Shown here in pieces: positions 9,758 to 22,482 of a stretch of DNA of 64,000 nt. The position numbers and the translations under genes were made by a program. The notes beneath the pieces are model-generated. The model ran no database searches. It saw nothing but the letters and a program-made list of their open reading frames with translations, and was not told the origin of the DNA. Source of the DNA: Aureimonas flava (GTDB lineage: Bacteria; Pseudomonadota; Alphaproteobacteria; Rhizobiales; Rhizobiaceae); assembly GCF_003583935.1 (NCBI RefSeq), contig NZ_QYRN01000006.1, positions 186,001-250,000 on the forward strand, in the 5' to 3' direction. Position 1 is the first letter of the stretch, and the number at the start of each line of letters is the position of its first letter.

Positions 9758-11619
9758 TGGCACGCGAACCGCTCGACCGGCTCGCCGAAAGCCACGGCAT
9801 CCAGATCCGCTACAAGTCGGAACTCGGCGAGGCGAAGGAGATCCCCGACGCGGCCAAGTCCGCCTTGCTCCGGACGCTGAAGGTCGACCCCGACGCAGGC
9901 GAGGCGGGGGCGTTCGACGCGGCCGAGCACCGCCCCGCGCTCGCCTGCGCGCTGCCCGAGGAGGCGGCGGGTCACAAGCGCTGGGGCGTGACCTGCCAGC
10001 TCTATGCGCTCCGTTCCCAGCGGAGCCTCGGCATCGGCGACTTCGAGGACCTCGGCCATCTCGCCGAGATCGCGGCGGCCGAGGGCGCGAGCTTCGTCGG
10101 AGTCAATCCGCTGCATGCGCTGTTCCTGTCGGATGCCGGGCGCTACAGCCCCTATTCGCCATCTACCCGCCGCTTCCTGAACCCGTTCTACCTCGCGATC
10201 GACGCGCTGCCGGGCGGGCCCGAGGCGCTGGCGGCGGCGCGGCGCGAGACGCCGGACGCCTTCGCGGCGCTCGGCGGCGAACTCGTGGACTACGCCGCGG
10301 TCGGAACTCTGAAGCGTCGGTTGCTCCAGGCCGCCTACGGAGGGGTGCGCGACGGGCTCGACGCGGACGAGGACTTCCGCGCCTTCTGTGAGAAGGGTGG
10401 CGACGCGCTGCGGGATTTCTCCCTGTTCGAGGCGATCTCAGCCCATATGCGCGAGCAGGGCGGTGCCGCCGGCTGGCACGGCTGGCCCGACGCGTTCCAC
10501 AAGCGCTCGGGCGAGGCGGTGCGCGCCTTCGAGGCAGAGAACGCGGACGCGCTGCGCTTCCACGAATGGCTGCAGTTCCAATGCGACCGGCAGTTGGGCG
10601 GCGCCCAGCGGCGCGCCAAGGCGGCAGGCATGGCGATCGGCCTCTATCTCGACTTCGCCGTGGGCGTTTCGCCCGACGGGGCGGAGACCTGGGCCGACCC
10701 GGATCTCACCGTTCGCGAGGCGCGCGTCGGCTCGCCGCCCGACATGTTCAATTCGGAAGGGCAGGACTGGGGCCTCGCACCGCTCTCGCCGCGCGCGCTG
10801 GCCGAGCGCAACTACGCGCCGCTCGCCTCCGCCTATGCCGCCCTGATGGAACACGCCGGCGCGATCCGCATCGATCACGCGATGGGACTGGCGCGGCTCT
10901 GGTGGATCCCGGAGACGAGCCGGTCGGGGGGCGGCGGCTACGTGCGCTATCCGCTGGGCGCGATGGTGGATGCGGTGGCGCGGGTGTCGCAGGACATGCG
11001 CTGCGTCGTGATCGGCGAGGACCTCGGCACCGTGCCGGAGGGCTTCCGCGACGTGATGCACGAGGCCAACATCCTCGCCTACAAGGTGCTCTACTTCGAG
11101 CGCTGGGAGGACGGCCTGTTCAAGGCCGCCGGCGAGTATCCCGCGCGCTCGCTGGCCTGCATCTCCACCCACGATCTGGCAACGCTGGCCGGCTGGTGGC
11201 GCGGCGCCGACATTCGCTTGCGCTCGGAAACCGGGCGTCAGGACGAGGCGGCCACCGCCCGCGACCTTCAGGGGCGCGCACGCGAGCGGCGCACGCTCCT
11301 GGCCGCGCTCGATCACGAGGGTCTGCTGTCGCCCGAATGGGCGGCCGCGGCGCGGGGCGAGGGCGAACTGCCGGCCGAGCTCGGGCAGGACCTCGCGCTC
11401 GCCGTGCACCGCTTCGGCGCGCGCACCGGCTCGATGCTCTTCGCCGTGCAGGTCGAGGACATGGTGCTGGCCGAGCGCCAGCCCAACCTGCCCGGCACCA
11501 TGGACGAATATCCCAACTGGCGCATCCGCTCCGACGTGGCCCTCGAGGACCTCGGCGCGGACCAGCGCTTCCAAGCGATGGCGCGTGCCCTGCGCCAGGA
11601 AAGACCGGAGACCGCATGA
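9757..11619 (+). CDS. malQ: 4-alpha-glucanotransferase (amylomaltase)
   Basis: A GH77 enzyme of 620 residues that moves glucan segments between maltodextrins. Next to treY and treZ it probably rebuilds chains long enough for TreY from short oligosaccharides. Candidate catalytic residues are Asp373 (RIDHAMGLARLWW), Glu421 (VIGEDLGTVPEGF) and Asp473 (STHDLATLAGWW). The ATG shares a base with the treZ stop, and its own stop overlaps the treY start by ATGA, so the three are probably translated together. Confidence 0.93.
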   Translation: MAREPLDRLAESHGIQIRYKSELGEAKEIPDAAKSALLRTLKVDPDAGEAGAFDAAEHRPALACALPEEAAGHKRWGVTCQLYALRSQRSLGIGDFEDLGHLAEIAAAEGASFVGVNPLHALFLSDAGRYSPYSPSTRRFLNPFYLAIDALPGGPEALAAARRETPDAFAALGGELVDYAAVGTLKRRLLQAAYGGVRDGLDADEDFRAFCEKGGDALRDFSLFEAISAHMREQGGAAGWHGWPDAFHKRSGEAVRAFEAENADALRFHEWLQFQCDRQLGGAQRRAKAAGMAIGLYLDFAVGVSPDGAETWADPDLTVREARVGSPPDMFNSEGQDWGLAPLSPRALAERNYAPLASAYAALMEHAGAIRIDHAMGLARLWWIPETSRSGGGGYVRYPLGAMVDAVARVSQDMRCVVIGEDLGTVPEGFRDVMHEANILAYKVLYFERWEDGLFKAAGEYPARSLACISTHDLATLAGWWRGADIRLRSETGRQDEAATARDLQGRARERRTLLAALDHEGLLSPEWAAAARGEGELPAELGQDLALAVHRFGARTGSMLFAVQVEDMVLAERQPNLPGTMDEYPNWRIRSDVALEDLGADQRFQAMARALRQERPETA

Positions 11620-14324
11620 GCCGACCCCTCGTCGCCACCTACCGTCTCCAGTTCCGCGAGGGCACCGGCTTCGGGGAAGCCCGGGAGCTGATCCCCTACC
11701 TTCGCACGCTCGGCGTCAGCCACCTCTACGCCTCGCCGGTCTTCGCGGCCTCGCCGGGCTCGACCCACGGCTACGACGTGGTGGACTACAACCATTTCGA
11801 GGACGATCTCGGCGGCGACGCCGGCTTCAACGCGCTGAGCGACGGCTTGAGCGCGGCCGATCTCGGGCTGATCCTCGACTTCGTGCCCAACCACATGGGC
11901 GTCTCGCCGGCCAATGCCTGGTGGGAGGACGTGCTGCGCTGGGGGCAGGACAGCCATTTCGCCCAGACCTTCGACATCTCCTGGGAGGCCGAGAAGATCC
12001 TCGTGCCGACCCTCGGCAAGCCCTACGGCGAGGCGCTGAAGGACGGCGACCTGTCGCTGGTCTACAACGAGGCGCGCAAGGAGCTGCGCTTCTCGGCCGG
12101 GGGCTACGAGCTGCCGCTCGACCCGCGCACCCTCAGCCACGTCTTCGCCTTCGTCGAGCACGACGAGCGCGAGCGCATGGTGCGTCGCTTCTCGGCCGCC
12201 GTGCCGGCGGACGGGGAGGAGCTGAACGAGCGTTTCGCCGAGCATGTGGCCGATCCCGGCTTCCTCGCCGCGCTGCGTCAGGGCGTCGAGGCGATCAACG
12301 CGGATCGCGACGCGCTGCACGCGCTGCACGAGGCCCAGGCCTGGCGCCTCGCCTGGTGGCGGCTGGCGCGCGAGAAGCTCTCCTATCGCCGCTTCTTCGA
12401 GATCGCCGACCTGATCGGCGTGCGCCAGGAGATGCGCCGCGTCTTTCGCGAATCCCACCGGACCGTCCTGCGGCTCGCCCGCGAGCGCCGTCTCGACGGC
12501 ATCCGCATCGACCATGTCGACGGCGTCGCCGATCCCAAGAACTACCTCGCCGATCTTGCCCGCGCCTTCGAGGCGATCGGGCGCGACGTGAAGATCCACG
12601 TCGAGAAGATCCTGACCGGCCCGGAACGCCTGCGCCGCTCCTGGAACATCGCCGGCACCACGGGCTACGAGTTCATCACCGCGCTGTCGGGCCTCTATGT
12701 CGACGCCTCGAAGGAAGAGGCGATGACGCGGGCCTATGCCGAGTTCGTCGGGGCGGACGAAGACCTCCGGCAGATGATCGTGGAGCAGAAGCGCCTGATC
12801 TTCAGCCACAACCTGGCGGGCGAGCTCGCCTTCCTGGCGGACGAGGCGCTGGCGGTCGCCGCGCGCGACCTCGACACGCGCGACTTCGGACGGGACGCGA
12901 TGACGCGCTCGATCGTGGAGGTCGCGGCTGCGCTGCCCGTCTACCGCACCTATGCCAGCGTCGACGGCGTGCCCGAGCCCGATATCCAGGTGATCGACGA
13001 CGCGGTGGCGCTCGCCCAGTCGCGCCGCGAGGTGGAGGCCAACCGGCCGGTCGCCTTCGTCGGCCGCCTCCTCAAGCTCGACTTCGAGGACGGACGCGAC
13101 GTCACCGGCGCCCTCAACTTCTCCCGGCGTTTCCAGCAGACCACGGGCGCGGTGATGGCCAAGGCGGTGGAGGACACGACCTTCTACCGCTACAACCGCC
13201 TGATCGCGCTGAACGAGGTGGGCGGCGAGCCCGACCACTACGGCGCCGACCTGCCCGCCTTCCACGAGGCGATGGCGATCCGGCTGGAGGACCAGCCCGA
13301 GGGCCTGATGGCGTCCTCGACCCACGACACCAAGCGCGGCGAGGACGCGCGCGCGCGCCTCTACACGATCAGCGAGGCGCCCGAGCGCTGGGCCGAGATC
13401 GTCGCGTCGGCGGCCGAGGCCATGGCGCCCTGGCGCAAGGACCTGGGCGAGGCGCTGGTCTCGCCCGACCCCGCCACCGAATGGGGCTTCTACCAGACGC
13501 TGCTCGGCGTGATCCCCGCCGACTTCGATCCCGCCGACGACGCGATGCGGCGGGAGCTGTCGGAGCGCCTCGCCGCCTTCGCGGAGAAGGCGGCCCGCGA
13601 GGCCAAGCGCTACACCACCTGGACGGCCCCGAACGCGGACTATGAAGCGGCGCTCAAGGGCTTCGTGGAGGCGGCACTCTCGCGGGCGACGGGCGGCGAC
13701 ATCCTGGAGGCCTTCTGGCGGTCGATGCAGCCCTTCGTGGTGGCCGGCGCGCTGACCTCCCTGTCGCAGACGCTGGTCAAGCTCACGGCGCCGGGCGTGC
13801 CCGACATCTATCAGGGCACCGAGTTCTACGACCTCAGCCTGGTCGATCCGGACAACCGGCGGAAGGTCGACTTCGCCGCGCGCGAGGCGGCCATGACGGA
13901 CGGGCACGGCGTCGCCGAGGCGCTGCCGCACTGGCGGGACGGCCGGGTCAAGGCGAAGCTGACGGCCGCCGCGCTCAAGGCCCGCATCAAGGCTCCGGAG
14001 CTTTTCACCGAAGGCCGCTACCTGCCGCTGGAGGTGACGGGCGAGCGCCGCGACCATGTGGTCGCCTTCGCCCGCGCGGACGGGCAGGGGCGCTTCGCAG
14101 TCTGCGTGACGCCGCGCCTCGCCCTCGGCCTCCTCGGGGAGGGCGCCGAGATCCCGCTGCCCGATCCCGCGGCCTGGGGCGACACGGCCGTGCGCCTGCC
14201 CTCGCAGCTCTCGGGCGCGCGCTTCGAGGACATCCTCAATCTCAAGCCGGTGGCCGGCGCGGCGGAACTGCCGCTTCGCGACCTCTTGGCCGATCTCCCG
14301 GTCGCTCTATTGATCGCCGACTGA
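11616..14324 (+). CDS. treY: Maltooligosyl trehalose synthase
   Basis: TreY (GH13) isomerises the reducing-end alpha-1,4 bond of maltodextrin to the alpha-1,1 bond of trehalose. The product is 902 residues, at the long end of the family. The N-terminus (VATYRLQFREGTGF, LGVSHLYASPVF) is typical. Candidate catalytic residues are Asp299 (GIRIDHVDGVADP), Glu330 (HVEKILTGPE) and Asp571 (STHDTKRGED). The ATG lies in an ATGA overlap with malQ. Confidence 0.94.
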   Translation: MSRPLVATYRLQFREGTGFGEARELIPYLRTLGVSHLYASPVFAASPGSTHGYDVVDYNHFEDDLGGDAGFNALSDGLSAADLGLILDFVPNHMGVSPANAWWEDVLRWGQDSHFAQTFDISWEAEKILVPTLGKPYGEALKDGDLSLVYNEARKELRFSAGGYELPLDPRTLSHVFAFVEHDERERMVRRFSAAVPADGEELNERFAEHVADPGFLAALRQGVEAINADRDALHALHEAQAWRLAWWRLAREKLSYRRFFEIADLIGVRQEMRRVFRESHRTVLRLARERRLDGIRIDHVDGVADPKNYLADLARAFEAIGRDVKIHVEKILTGPERLRRSWNIAGTTGYEFITALSGLYVDASKEEAMTRAYAEFVGADEDLRQMIVEQKRLIFSHNLAGELAFLADEALAVAARDLDTRDFGRDAMTRSIVEVAAALPVYRTYASVDGVPEPDIQVIDDAVALAQSRREVEANRPVAFVGRLLKLDFEDGRDVTGALNFSRRFQQTTGAVMAKAVEDTTFYRYNRLIALNEVGGEPDHYGADLPAFHEAMAIRLEDQPEGLMASSTHDTKRGEDARARLYTISEAPERWAEIVASAAEAMAPWRKDLGEALVSPDPATEWGFYQTLLGVIPADFDPADDAMRRELSERLAAFAEKAAREAKRYTTWTAPNADYEAALKGFVEAALSRATGGDILEAFWRSMQPFVVAGALTSLSQTLVKLTAPGVPDIYQGTEFYDLSLVDPDNRRKVDFAAREAAMTDGHGVAEALPHWRDGRVKAKLTAAALKARIKAPELFTEGRYLPLEVTGERRDHVVAFARADGQGRFAVCVTPRLALGLLGEGAEIPLPDPAAWGDTAVRLPSQLSGARFEDILNLKPVAGAAELPLRDLLADLPVALLIAD

Positions 14325-14330
14325 CACGGC

Positions 14331-14351
14331 GCGGGCGGACGCTCCGCCCGC
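14331..14351 (+). terminator. Hairpin between treY and the thuA-like gene
   Basis: A perfect 9-bp stem, GCGGGCGGA / TCCGCCCGC, with a 3-base loop, 6 bases after the treY stop. There is no T run, so it may be a weak or Rho-assisted terminator, an RNA-stability element, or an attenuator separating the synthesis genes from the thuAB-like genes 33 bases further on. Confidence 0.4.
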
Positions 14352-14384
14352 CCTCATCGCATGCGAATGGAGGAACAGCACGCC

Positions 14385-15170
14385 ATGCCGATCCGCACCG
14401 TCGTCTGGAACGAATTCCTTCACGAACGGGAGAACGAGGCCGTCCGGTCGATCTATCCCGAGGGCATCCATCGCACCATCGCCGAGGCCTTGGCCGAGGA
14501 CCCGGCGATCGAGGTCGGTACCGCGACCCTCGAAGAGCCCGAGCACGGCCTGTCGCAGGCGCGCCTCGACCGGACGGACGTCCTGGTCTGGTGGGGGCAC
14601 AAGGCGCACGGGCGCGTGTCGGACGAGATCGTGGATCGCGTGCAGCAGCGCGTGAACGAGGGCATGGGCCTGCTCGTCCTCCATTCCGGCCATTTCTCCA
14701 AGGTGTTCAAGCGGCTGATGGGCACGCCCTGCTCGCTGCGCTGGCGCGAGGCCGGCGAGCGGGAGCGGCTCTGGGTCATCAACCCGTCGCACCCGATCGC
14801 ACAGGGGGTCGACCGGGCGATCGAGCTGCCCCATTCGGAGATGTACGGCGAGCCCTTCCTGGTGCCCGAACCGCTGGAGACGGTGTTCGTCTCCTGGTTC
14901 GAGGGCGGCGAGGTGTTCCGGTCGGGGTTGACCTACCAGCGGGGGGCCGGGCGCATCTTCTACTTCGAGCCCGGCCACGAGACCTATCCGATCTATCACG
15001 ACGCGGCGATCCGCACCGTGCTGCGCAACGCCGTGCGCTGGGCGCACAACCCGGCGGCGCCCTGGAAGGGCGTGGCGGAGGCGCCCAACGTGCCGGTCGA
15101 GGAAGCGCGCGAGCGGATCGTCAAGAAGGGCCTCTCCCTGCACGAGGCGGGCGAGGAGGGCTTCCGTTGA
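14385..15170 (+). CDS. thuA: ThuA-like trehalose utilisation protein
   Basis: A 261-residue protein of the ThuA family, which has a class I glutamine amidotransferase-like fold (motifs [38 protein letters not shown]). In Sinorhizobium ThuA works with ThuB in 3-keto oxidation of trehalose and related disaccharides. Two in-frame ATGs lie upstream, but the GGAGGA ribosome binding site about 10 bases before the chosen ATG favours MPIRTVVW. It overlaps the thuB-like gene. The substrate could be another sugar; the trehalose link rests on family and neighbours. Confidence 0.75.
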   Translation: MPIRTVVWNEFLHERENEAVRSIYPEGIHRTIAEALAEDPAIEVGTATLEEPEHGLSQARLDRTDVLVWWGHKAHGRVSDEIVDRVQQRVNEGMGLLVLHSGHFSKVFKRLMGTPCSLRWREAGERERLWVINPSHPIAQGVDRAIELPHSEMYGEPFLVPEPLETVFVSWFEGGEVFRSGLTYQRGAGRIFYFEPGHETYPIYHDAAIRTVLRNAVRWAHNPAAPWKGVAEAPNVPVEEARERIVKKGLSLHEAGEEGFR

Positions 15171-16225
15171 GCGCGCCAAAGCGCATCCTGATCCTCGGCA
15201 CGGGCGCCATCGCACATCGCCACGCCGAGCACTTCGCCACCATCCCGGGCTGCCGGCTGGTGGCGGCCGCCGACACCAACGTGGTTCGCGCCCGCCTCTT
15301 CGCCGACGAGCATGCGATCCCCGAAGCCTTCGGCTCGCTGGAGGAGGCCATCGCCTGGGGCGGGTTCGACGCCGCGGTGAACTCGACCCCGGACGGCGCC
15401 CACAAGGCGACGAGCCTCCAGCTCATCGCGGCGGGCAAGCCGGTCTTCTGCGAGAAGCCGCTGGCGGTGAACTACCCGGATGCGCTGGAGATGACCGAGG
15501 CGGTGGAGGCGGCGGGCCTCGTCAACATGGTCAACCTCACCTATCGCAACGCGCATGCGATCCAGATGGCGCGGCGCATGGTGGAGGAGGGGCGCATCGG
15601 CACCGTGCGCCATTTCGAGGCGAGCTATCTCCAGAGCTGGCTGACCAGCCCGCACTGGGGCGACTGGCGCACCGACGAGCGCTGGCTCTGGCGCCTTTCG
15701 TCGTCGCACGGCTCCAAGGGCGTGCTCGGCGACATCGGCATCCACATCCTCGACTTCGCCTGCTTCGGCACGGGGCTCGACGTCGCCGCCCTCCAGGCGC
15801 GCATGAAGACCTACGACAAGGCGCCCGGCGGCGCGATCGGCCTCTACACGCTCGACGTCAACGACAGCGTGGCGATGACCGTGGAGATGGGCAACGGCGC
15901 GCTCGGCACCGTCAACATGACGCGCTATGCGACCGGCAAGCTGAACGACCTGAACCTTGCGATCTACGGCGAGACGGGTGCGCTGCGCATCTGGGCCAAC
16001 CATGTCGACTCGCGGCTGGAAGCATGCCTCGGCGCCGATATCGAGACGCAGACCTGGCGCGTCCTCGACTGTCCGGTCACCCCGCGCAACGAGCACCGCT
16101 TCGCCATGGCGCTGATGTCGGGCGACAACGGACAGCCCGACTTCCGGCATGCGGCGCAGGTTCAGAAACTGCTCGACCTTTGCTTCGTGTCGGACCGCGA
16201 GGGGCGCTGGCTGGCGGTGGACTGA
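15167..16225 (+). CDS. thuB: ThuB-like Gfo/Idh/MocA oxidoreductase
   Basis: A 352-residue NAD(P)-dependent dehydrogenase. It has an N-terminal Rossmann motif ([15 protein letters not shown]), the family motif [10 protein letters not shown], and the C-terminal substrate-binding region with [14 protein letters not shown]. The start is taken as TTG, overlapping the thuA-like stop (TTGA), because GAGGAGGG lies at the right distance before it and the product begins at the family N-terminus; no ATG is suitable. The pair with the thuA-like gene suggests oxidation of trehalose-type disaccharides to 3-keto forms. Confidence 0.75.
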   Translation: MSAPKRILILGTGAIAHRHAEHFATIPGCRLVAAADTNVVRARLFADEHAIPEAFGSLEEAIAWGGFDAAVNSTPDGAHKATSLQLIAAGKPVFCEKPLAVNYPDALEMTEAVEAAGLVNMVNLTYRNAHAIQMARRMVEEGRIGTVRHFEASYLQSWLTSPHWGDWRTDERWLWRLSSSHGSKGVLGDIGIHILDFACFGTGLDVAALQARMKTYDKAPGGAIGLYTLDVNDSVAMTVEMGNGALGTVNMTRYATGKLNDLNLAIYGETGALRIWANHVDSRLEACLGADIETQTWRVLDCPVTPRNEHRFAMALMSGDNGQPDFRHAAQVQKLLDLCFVSDREGRWLAVD

Positions 16226-16529
16226 GCCGTCCCGCGCGCCGCGGCAACAGCGCGGAATTCTTTCCGCCGACACGCCGCTTCCATGCTTTTGCCGCAATGG
16301 CCAAGGGCGCGGAACCTTCATCACGCGGCATGCCGGTTGGTAAGAGAAGATGATCGGAATCAGTGCGTTGGCACAGTTGCGGCGGCGCATATAAACGGAC
16401 TATCAACCGACATGCGCGATGGTGCGCATGCCGACCGCCCTCAACACGAAAACGCGCCCCTCGGGGCGAACGATCGCCAGATCGCGACACCGGCTCGTCC
16501 CTGTTCCCGACATTCGAAGCCGTACCGCG
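16226..16529. other. Intergenic region before the DMT transporter
   Basis: No convincing gene is seen here. The one notable element is a 7-bp inverted repeat, CATGCGC-N6-GCGCATG, at 16411-16430, about 100 bases before the transporter start and close behind an A/T-rich patch (GCATATAAAC) that could be part of a promoter. The repeat could be a regulator binding site; no regulator gene adjoins it. Confidence 0.4.
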
Positions 16530-17426
16530 ATGCATACCGGAATCCTCCTCGCCTTCCTGGCGTATTTCGCCTATTCCTGCTCCGACGCCGCCGCCAAGGC
16601 GCTGGGCTCGACCATGCCGGTCTTCGAGATCGGCTTCTTCATCTCGCTGTTCGCCCTGGTTCCCGCGCTCCTGTCGAAGCGGCAGGAGGATAGCTGGCGC
16701 TCGATCGTGCGTCCGAAGCGCCCCTGGCTGGTGTTCGCCCGCATGGCGACCGGCACGATCGGCGGCATCACCGCGACCTACGCCTTCGTGTCGCTGCCGC
16801 TCGCGGAAGCCTACGCTCTGATCTTCCTGCTGCCGGTCTTCGTGGCCGTCCTGTCGGCGCTGTTCCTGAAGGAGGTCGTCGGGCTCGGGCGCTGGGCCTC
16901 GTTGCTCGGGGGGCTCGCCGGCGTCCTGCTCGTGGTGCGACCGGGCTTCAACGCCCTGTCGCTCGGCCATCTGGCGGCGCTGACCTGCGCCTTCGTCGGC
17001 GCGCTGACCGTGATCATCCTGCGCACGCTGGGCCCCACGGAGAAGCGGCTGACGCTGGTCGGCGCGGTGCTGCTCGCCGCCGTCTGCGTCAACGGCGTCC
17101 TGATGATCCCGGGCTTCGTGAAGCCCACGGTCGCGGACCTGCCGATCCTGGTCTTCGGTGGCCTCTGCGCCGGCATCGGCCACATCAGCATCGTGATGGC
17201 CGCGCGCGTCACGCAGGCCAGCCGGATCGCGCCCACGCAGTACAGCCAGATCGTCTGGGCGGCGGTGCTGGGCGCCCTGTTCTTCGGCGAGGTGCCCGAT
17301 CCGATCGCGGTGGCGGGCATGGCGCTCGTCGGGTTCTGCGGCCTGTCGACGCTGGGCGGTGGCCGCACCGCCGGCGCCGACGCTCCCGCGCGCACCGGCT
17401 GGCGCGCCCGGCTCCTGCGCGCCTGA
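16530..17426 (+). CDS. DMT superfamily (EamA) permease
   Basis: A 298-residue inner-membrane protein with about ten hydrophobic segments in two EamA halves. Motifs include LAYFAYSCSDAAAKAL at the start and SLLGGLAGVLLVVRPG mid-way, typical of drug/metabolite transporters. The frame is open further upstream, but the chosen ATG places the first membrane helix at the N-terminus. The substrate cannot be told from the sequence, and the neighbours give no clue. It stands alone, probably with its own promoter. Confidence 0.85.
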   Translation: MHTGILLAFLAYFAYSCSDAAAKALGSTMPVFEIGFFISLFALVPALLSKRQEDSWRSIVRPKRPWLVFARMATGTIGGITATYAFVSLPLAEAYALIFLLPVFVAVLSALFLKEVVGLGRWASLLGGLAGVLLVVRPGFNALSLGHLAALTCAFVGALTVIILRTLGPTEKRLTLVGAVLLAAVCVNGVLMIPGFVKPTVADLPILVFGGLCAGIGHISIVMAARVTQASRIAPTQYSQIVWAAVLGALFFGEVPDPIAVAGMALVGFCGLSTLGGGRTAGADAPARTGWRARLLRA

Positions 17427-17565
17427 GGCGCGCCGGCCGGAGATCTTCACGCCTTTCCGAGCCCGCCGGCGCCCCGCGTCGGCGGGCTCGGCGCGTTCGC
17501 GCGGCTTGCATCCGGCGCCGCACCGCCTATTCCCTCCTGCGAACCCGCAGCCGAAGGAGGGCACG

Positions 17566-17961
17566 ATGGCCAAGCTCATTCACTCGATGATCCGCGTTCG
17601 CGACGAGGCCCGCTCCGTCGACTTCTACGCCCGCGCCTTCGCGCTGGCGGTCGCCGACCGGCTGGCGTTCGACGGCTTCACGCTGATCTACCTGTCCAAT
17701 CCCGAGAGCGGGTTCGAGCTGGAGCTGACCGTCAACGGCGATCGCAGCGAGCCCTACGATCTCGGCGACGGCTACGGACATCTGGCGGTCGGCGTCGACG
17801 ATCTCGAGGCCGAGCACGCCCGCCTCGCGGCGGAGAACCTGTCGCCGCAGCCGATTCGCGAGCTGGCGCATGCCTCCGGCGGCAAGGCGCGCTTCTTCTT
17901 CGTGAGCGACCCGGACGGCTACCGGATCGAGGTCCTGGAACGGAGCTGGCGCTTCCGCTGA
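17566..17961 (+). CDS. gloA: Glyoxalase I-like VOC protein
   Basis: A 131-residue VOC-fold protein. Residues His6, Glu53, His72 and Glu122 correspond in spacing to the metal ligands of E. coli glyoxalase I (His5, Glu56, His74, Glu122), so lactoylglutathione lyase activity (methylglyoxal detoxification) is plausible. A strong AAGGAGGG lies a few bases before the ATG. The glutathione-binding residues are less clear, so another VOC function is possible. Confidence 0.75.
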   Translation: MAKLIHSMIRVRDEARSVDFYARAFALAVADRLAFDGFTLIYLSNPESGFELELTVNGDRSEPYDLGDGYGHLAVGVDDLEAEHARLAAENLSPQPIRELAHASGGKARFFFVSDPDGYRIEVLERSWRFR

Positions 17962-18083
17962 CGGACCGCCGCGCGATGCGGCGCGCGTGACCGTTGCCGC
18001 ATCGACATGCTGCATTGCAACGGGCGCGGTTCTGTATTTAGCTCGCCAACCGCAGAGCGCATCGTTTCCGGGGGGAAGTCTAC

Positions 18084-21548
<3,465 letters not shown>

Positions 21549-21563
21549 CGCATCTTCGGGCGG

Positions 21564-21582
21564 ACCCGGCGTTGTGCCGGGT
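21564..21582 (+). terminator. Hairpin after pyc
   Basis: A 7-bp stem (ACCCGGC / GCCGGGT) with a 5-base loop, 15 bases after the pyc stop, followed by TCCTCCGATTT. No true T run, so a moderate candidate terminator. Confidence 0.4.
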
Positions 21583-21600
21583 TCCTCCGATTTGACGAAA

Positions 21601-21617
21601 CGTGCATAATCGTGCAT
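21601..21617 (+). promoter_or_regulatory. Direct repeat before the deoR-family gene
   Basis: Two copies of CGTGCAT with starts exactly 10 bases apart, one helical turn, about 26 bases before the start of the DeoR-type regulator. DeoR-family proteins often bind short direct or inverted repeats at their own promoters, so this may be an autoregulatory operator. Confidence 0.35.
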
Positions 21618-21642
21618 GTGAGGCTTCCATTCGGGGGCTTCC

Positions 21643-22482
21643 ATGGGCGACGCGTCGCTGCCGCATCTTCTGGCCGAGCAGCGGCAGGCCGTGATCCGGG
21701 AGTGGCTGACGCGGGACGGGCGCGTGCTCGCATCGCAGCTTGCTGCGAGCTTCGGCGTGTCGGAAGACACCGTGCGGCGGGATCTGCGCGAACTCGCCGC
21801 GCGCGACGAATGCCGCCGCGTCTATGGCGGCGCCCTGCCGCTCGCCCCGCTGGAGGGCCCGCTCGGCCAACGGATGGGCCAGGATCGCGATCGCAAGGCG
21901 CGGCTGGGGCGGGCGATCGCCTGCACGATCATGCCGGGTTCGTCGCTGTTCATCGACGCCGGTTCCACCAATCTGGCCGTCGCCGAGGCACTGCCGCCTG
22001 ACGCGGGCCTGACCGTCATCACCAACGCGCCTGCGATCGCCTGCGCCCTGCAGGACCGGGGTGGCCTGTCGGTGGTGCTTTTGGGCGGCCGTCTCGATCC
22101 GGCCAGCGGCGCGTGTCTCGGCGCGCAGACGATGCGCGAGGCGGAGCGCATGCGCCCGTCCGTGCTCGTGCTGGGCGCCTGCGGCATCGATGCAAAGGCC
22201 GGCGTCACCTCGCACGACCTCGAGGAGGCCGACCTGAAGGCGCTGCTCGCCGCGCGGGCCGGGGCGATCGTCGTGGCCGCCACCAACGGGAAGATCGGCA
22301 CGGCGGCCTCGTTCCAGGTGACGCCCGTCGACGGGCGCGTGCACCTCTTTGTGGAGCACGATTGCCCGGAGGCGGCCCTGGAGCCGTTCGGCGCCGCAGG
22401 CGCCTCCATCACGCGGGCTGGAGCCGATGCGGCCTCGCGCCGCCGCCCGGCCGCCGTCAGCAGGAAAGACCCGATCCGATGA
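21643..22482 (+). CDS. DeoR/GlpR-family transcriptional regulator
   Basis: A 279-residue regulator. The N-terminal winged helix-turn-helix has the DeoR signature (RQAVIREWL, VSEDTVRRDLRELAARDECRRVYGGALP). The C-terminal sugar-phosphate sensing domain follows (SLFIDAGSTNLAVAEAL, GACGIDAKAGVTSHDLEEADLKALL). The stop overlaps the start of the MFS permease by ATGA, so it probably controls that transporter in response to a phosphorylated sugar. Confidence 0.9.
   Translation: MGDASLPHLLAEQRQAVIREWLTRDGRVLASQLAASFGVSEDTVRRDLRELAARDECRRVYGGALPLAPLEGPLGQRMGQDRDRKARLGRAIACTIMPGSSLFIDAGSTNLAVAEALPPDAGLTVITNAPAIACALQDRGGLSVVLLGGRLDPASGACLGAQTMREAERMRPSVLVLGACGIDAKAGVTSHDLEEADLKALLAARAGAIVVAATNGKIGTAASFQVTPVDGRVHLFVEHDCPEAALEPFGAAGASITRAGADAASRRRPAAVSRKDPIR

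Noticed and set aside
18015-18040. TTGCAA ... TATTTA before pyc as a sigma-70 promoter
   Set aside because: The spacer is only 14 bases, too short for a reliable call.
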